Shown here: positions 6,034 to 6,194 of the stretch, one piece after another
How the letters are laid out: the number at the start of each line of letters is the position of its first letter
Numbering within the stretch: position 1 is the first letter of the stretch
From: Actinomycetes bacterium
GTDB taxonomy: Bacteria > Actinomycetota > CALGFH01
Direction: 5' to 3'
DNA: 6,194 bases
Assembly: GCA_030146615.1 (NCBI GenBank)
Contig: JASLBL010000496.1
Coordinates: forward strand, 1 to 6,194
Notes under the pieces: model-generated
Database searches by the model: none
The model's input: the letters and a program-made list of their open reading frames with translations, nothing else
What the model was told of the DNA's origin: nothing
Made by a program: the position numbers and the translations under genes

Positions 6034-6194
6034 GGGAGGATCCTGGCCAGCAGGTAGTCGGCCAGCGGGTCGTAGGCCGACGGGGTCGGGCGGACGTTGT
6101 CGTCCATGCCCAGGACGATCCCGGCCCGGCCCTCGGCCTTGGCCATGGGCAGGGCCGGGTCGTTGATGTCGGCCACCGCGACCACGTCGATGCC
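6030..6194 (-). CDS. C-terminal 54 residues of an unrecognised protein (partial)
   Basis: On the minus strand, a frame runs in from the right edge and ends at TGA (6032-6030), overlapping the kinase start as GTGA. The 54 visible residues contain two short hydrophobic strands followed by acidic turns, IDVVAVADIND and AGIVLGMDDN. Between them is LPMAKAEGRA, and a helical end, YDPLADYLLARILP, follows. This looks like the last part of an alpha/beta domain and the codon use matches its neighbours. I do not recognise the family, and too little is present to name a function. The 4-bp overlap suggests that it is translated and transcribed together with the kinase. Confidence 0.72.
   Translation of the reverse strand, partial: GIDVVAVADINDPALPMAKAEGRAGIVLGMDDNVRPTPSAYDPLADYLLARILP
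6041..6044 (-). promoter_or_regulatory. ribosome binding site of the Clp1-like kinase gene
   Basis: Minus-strand AGGA lies 7 nt before the GTG at 6033, inside the last codons of the upstream gene. It supports the GTG start, which otherwise rests on the GTGA overlap. Confidence 0.5.

Noticed and set aside
6037..6044. 8-bp palindrome AGGATCCT at the kinase start, considered as an operator
   Set aside because: It is short, lies inside the upstream coding sequence, and is explained by the AGGA ribosome site overlapping a chance palindrome.
4333..6057. Plus-strand open frame of 574 codons across the GNAT and kinase genes
   Set aside because: The product is a Gly/Ala/Val/Gln-rich low-complexity string without domains and lies opposite two recognisable proteins.

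Overview
The window is very GC-rich, and nearly all codon third positions in the genes are G or C. It reads as chromosomal DNA of a high-GC actinobacterium (Actinomycetota). The grounds are the codon use, GTG starts, a Thr/Pro-rich secreted-protein tail at the left edge, and a gene pair resembling Rv0501-Rv0502 (galE2 plus a PlsC-type acyltransferase) of Mycobacterium tuberculosis as I remember those proteins. The exact class cannot be fixed from the sequence. I saw no tRNA, rRNA, CRISPR array, insertion sequence or phage gene.

Layout: positions 2-205 (+) hold the last 67 codons of a Thr/Pro-rich protein. Everything else is on the minus strand and is read from right to left. The order is: an unrecognised partial gene entering at the right edge (6030-6194); a Clp1/Grc3-family P-loop polynucleotide kinase (5140-6033); a GNAT acetyltransferase (4351-5094); an S-adenosyl-L-methionine hydrolase of the DUF62 / SAM hydroxide adenosyltransferase family (3503-4333); a Rv0501-like NAD-dependent epimerase/dehydratase (2472-3503); a Rv0502-like lysophospholipid-type acyltransferase with a small Cys/His module at its N terminus (1426-2475); a 92-bp spacer with a plausible promoter; and a secreted glycerophosphodiester phosphodiesterase (209-1333).

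The six genes from the right edge to position 1426 are packed like one operon. Junctions are GTGA (4-bp overlap), a 45-bp gap, a 17-bp gap, TGATG (1-bp overlap) and ATGA (4-bp overlap). The epimerase-acyltransferase pair and the downstream phosphodiesterase suggest a lipid or envelope theme. The kinase and the SAM hydrolase are RNA-end and SAM-turnover enzymes with no obvious link to lipids, so co-transcription may reflect housekeeping packing rather than one pathway.

The most interesting points are the Clp1-type kinase in a bacterium; an imperfect tandem duplication covering the kinase/GNAT junction that left a spare stop and a spare start codon; a C-x9-C-x9-C-x2-H module fused to the acyltransferase; and an SDR-fold protein with the usual catalytic Tyr replaced by His and a changed glycine motif. 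I found no clear defence system, mobile element or wholly new system.
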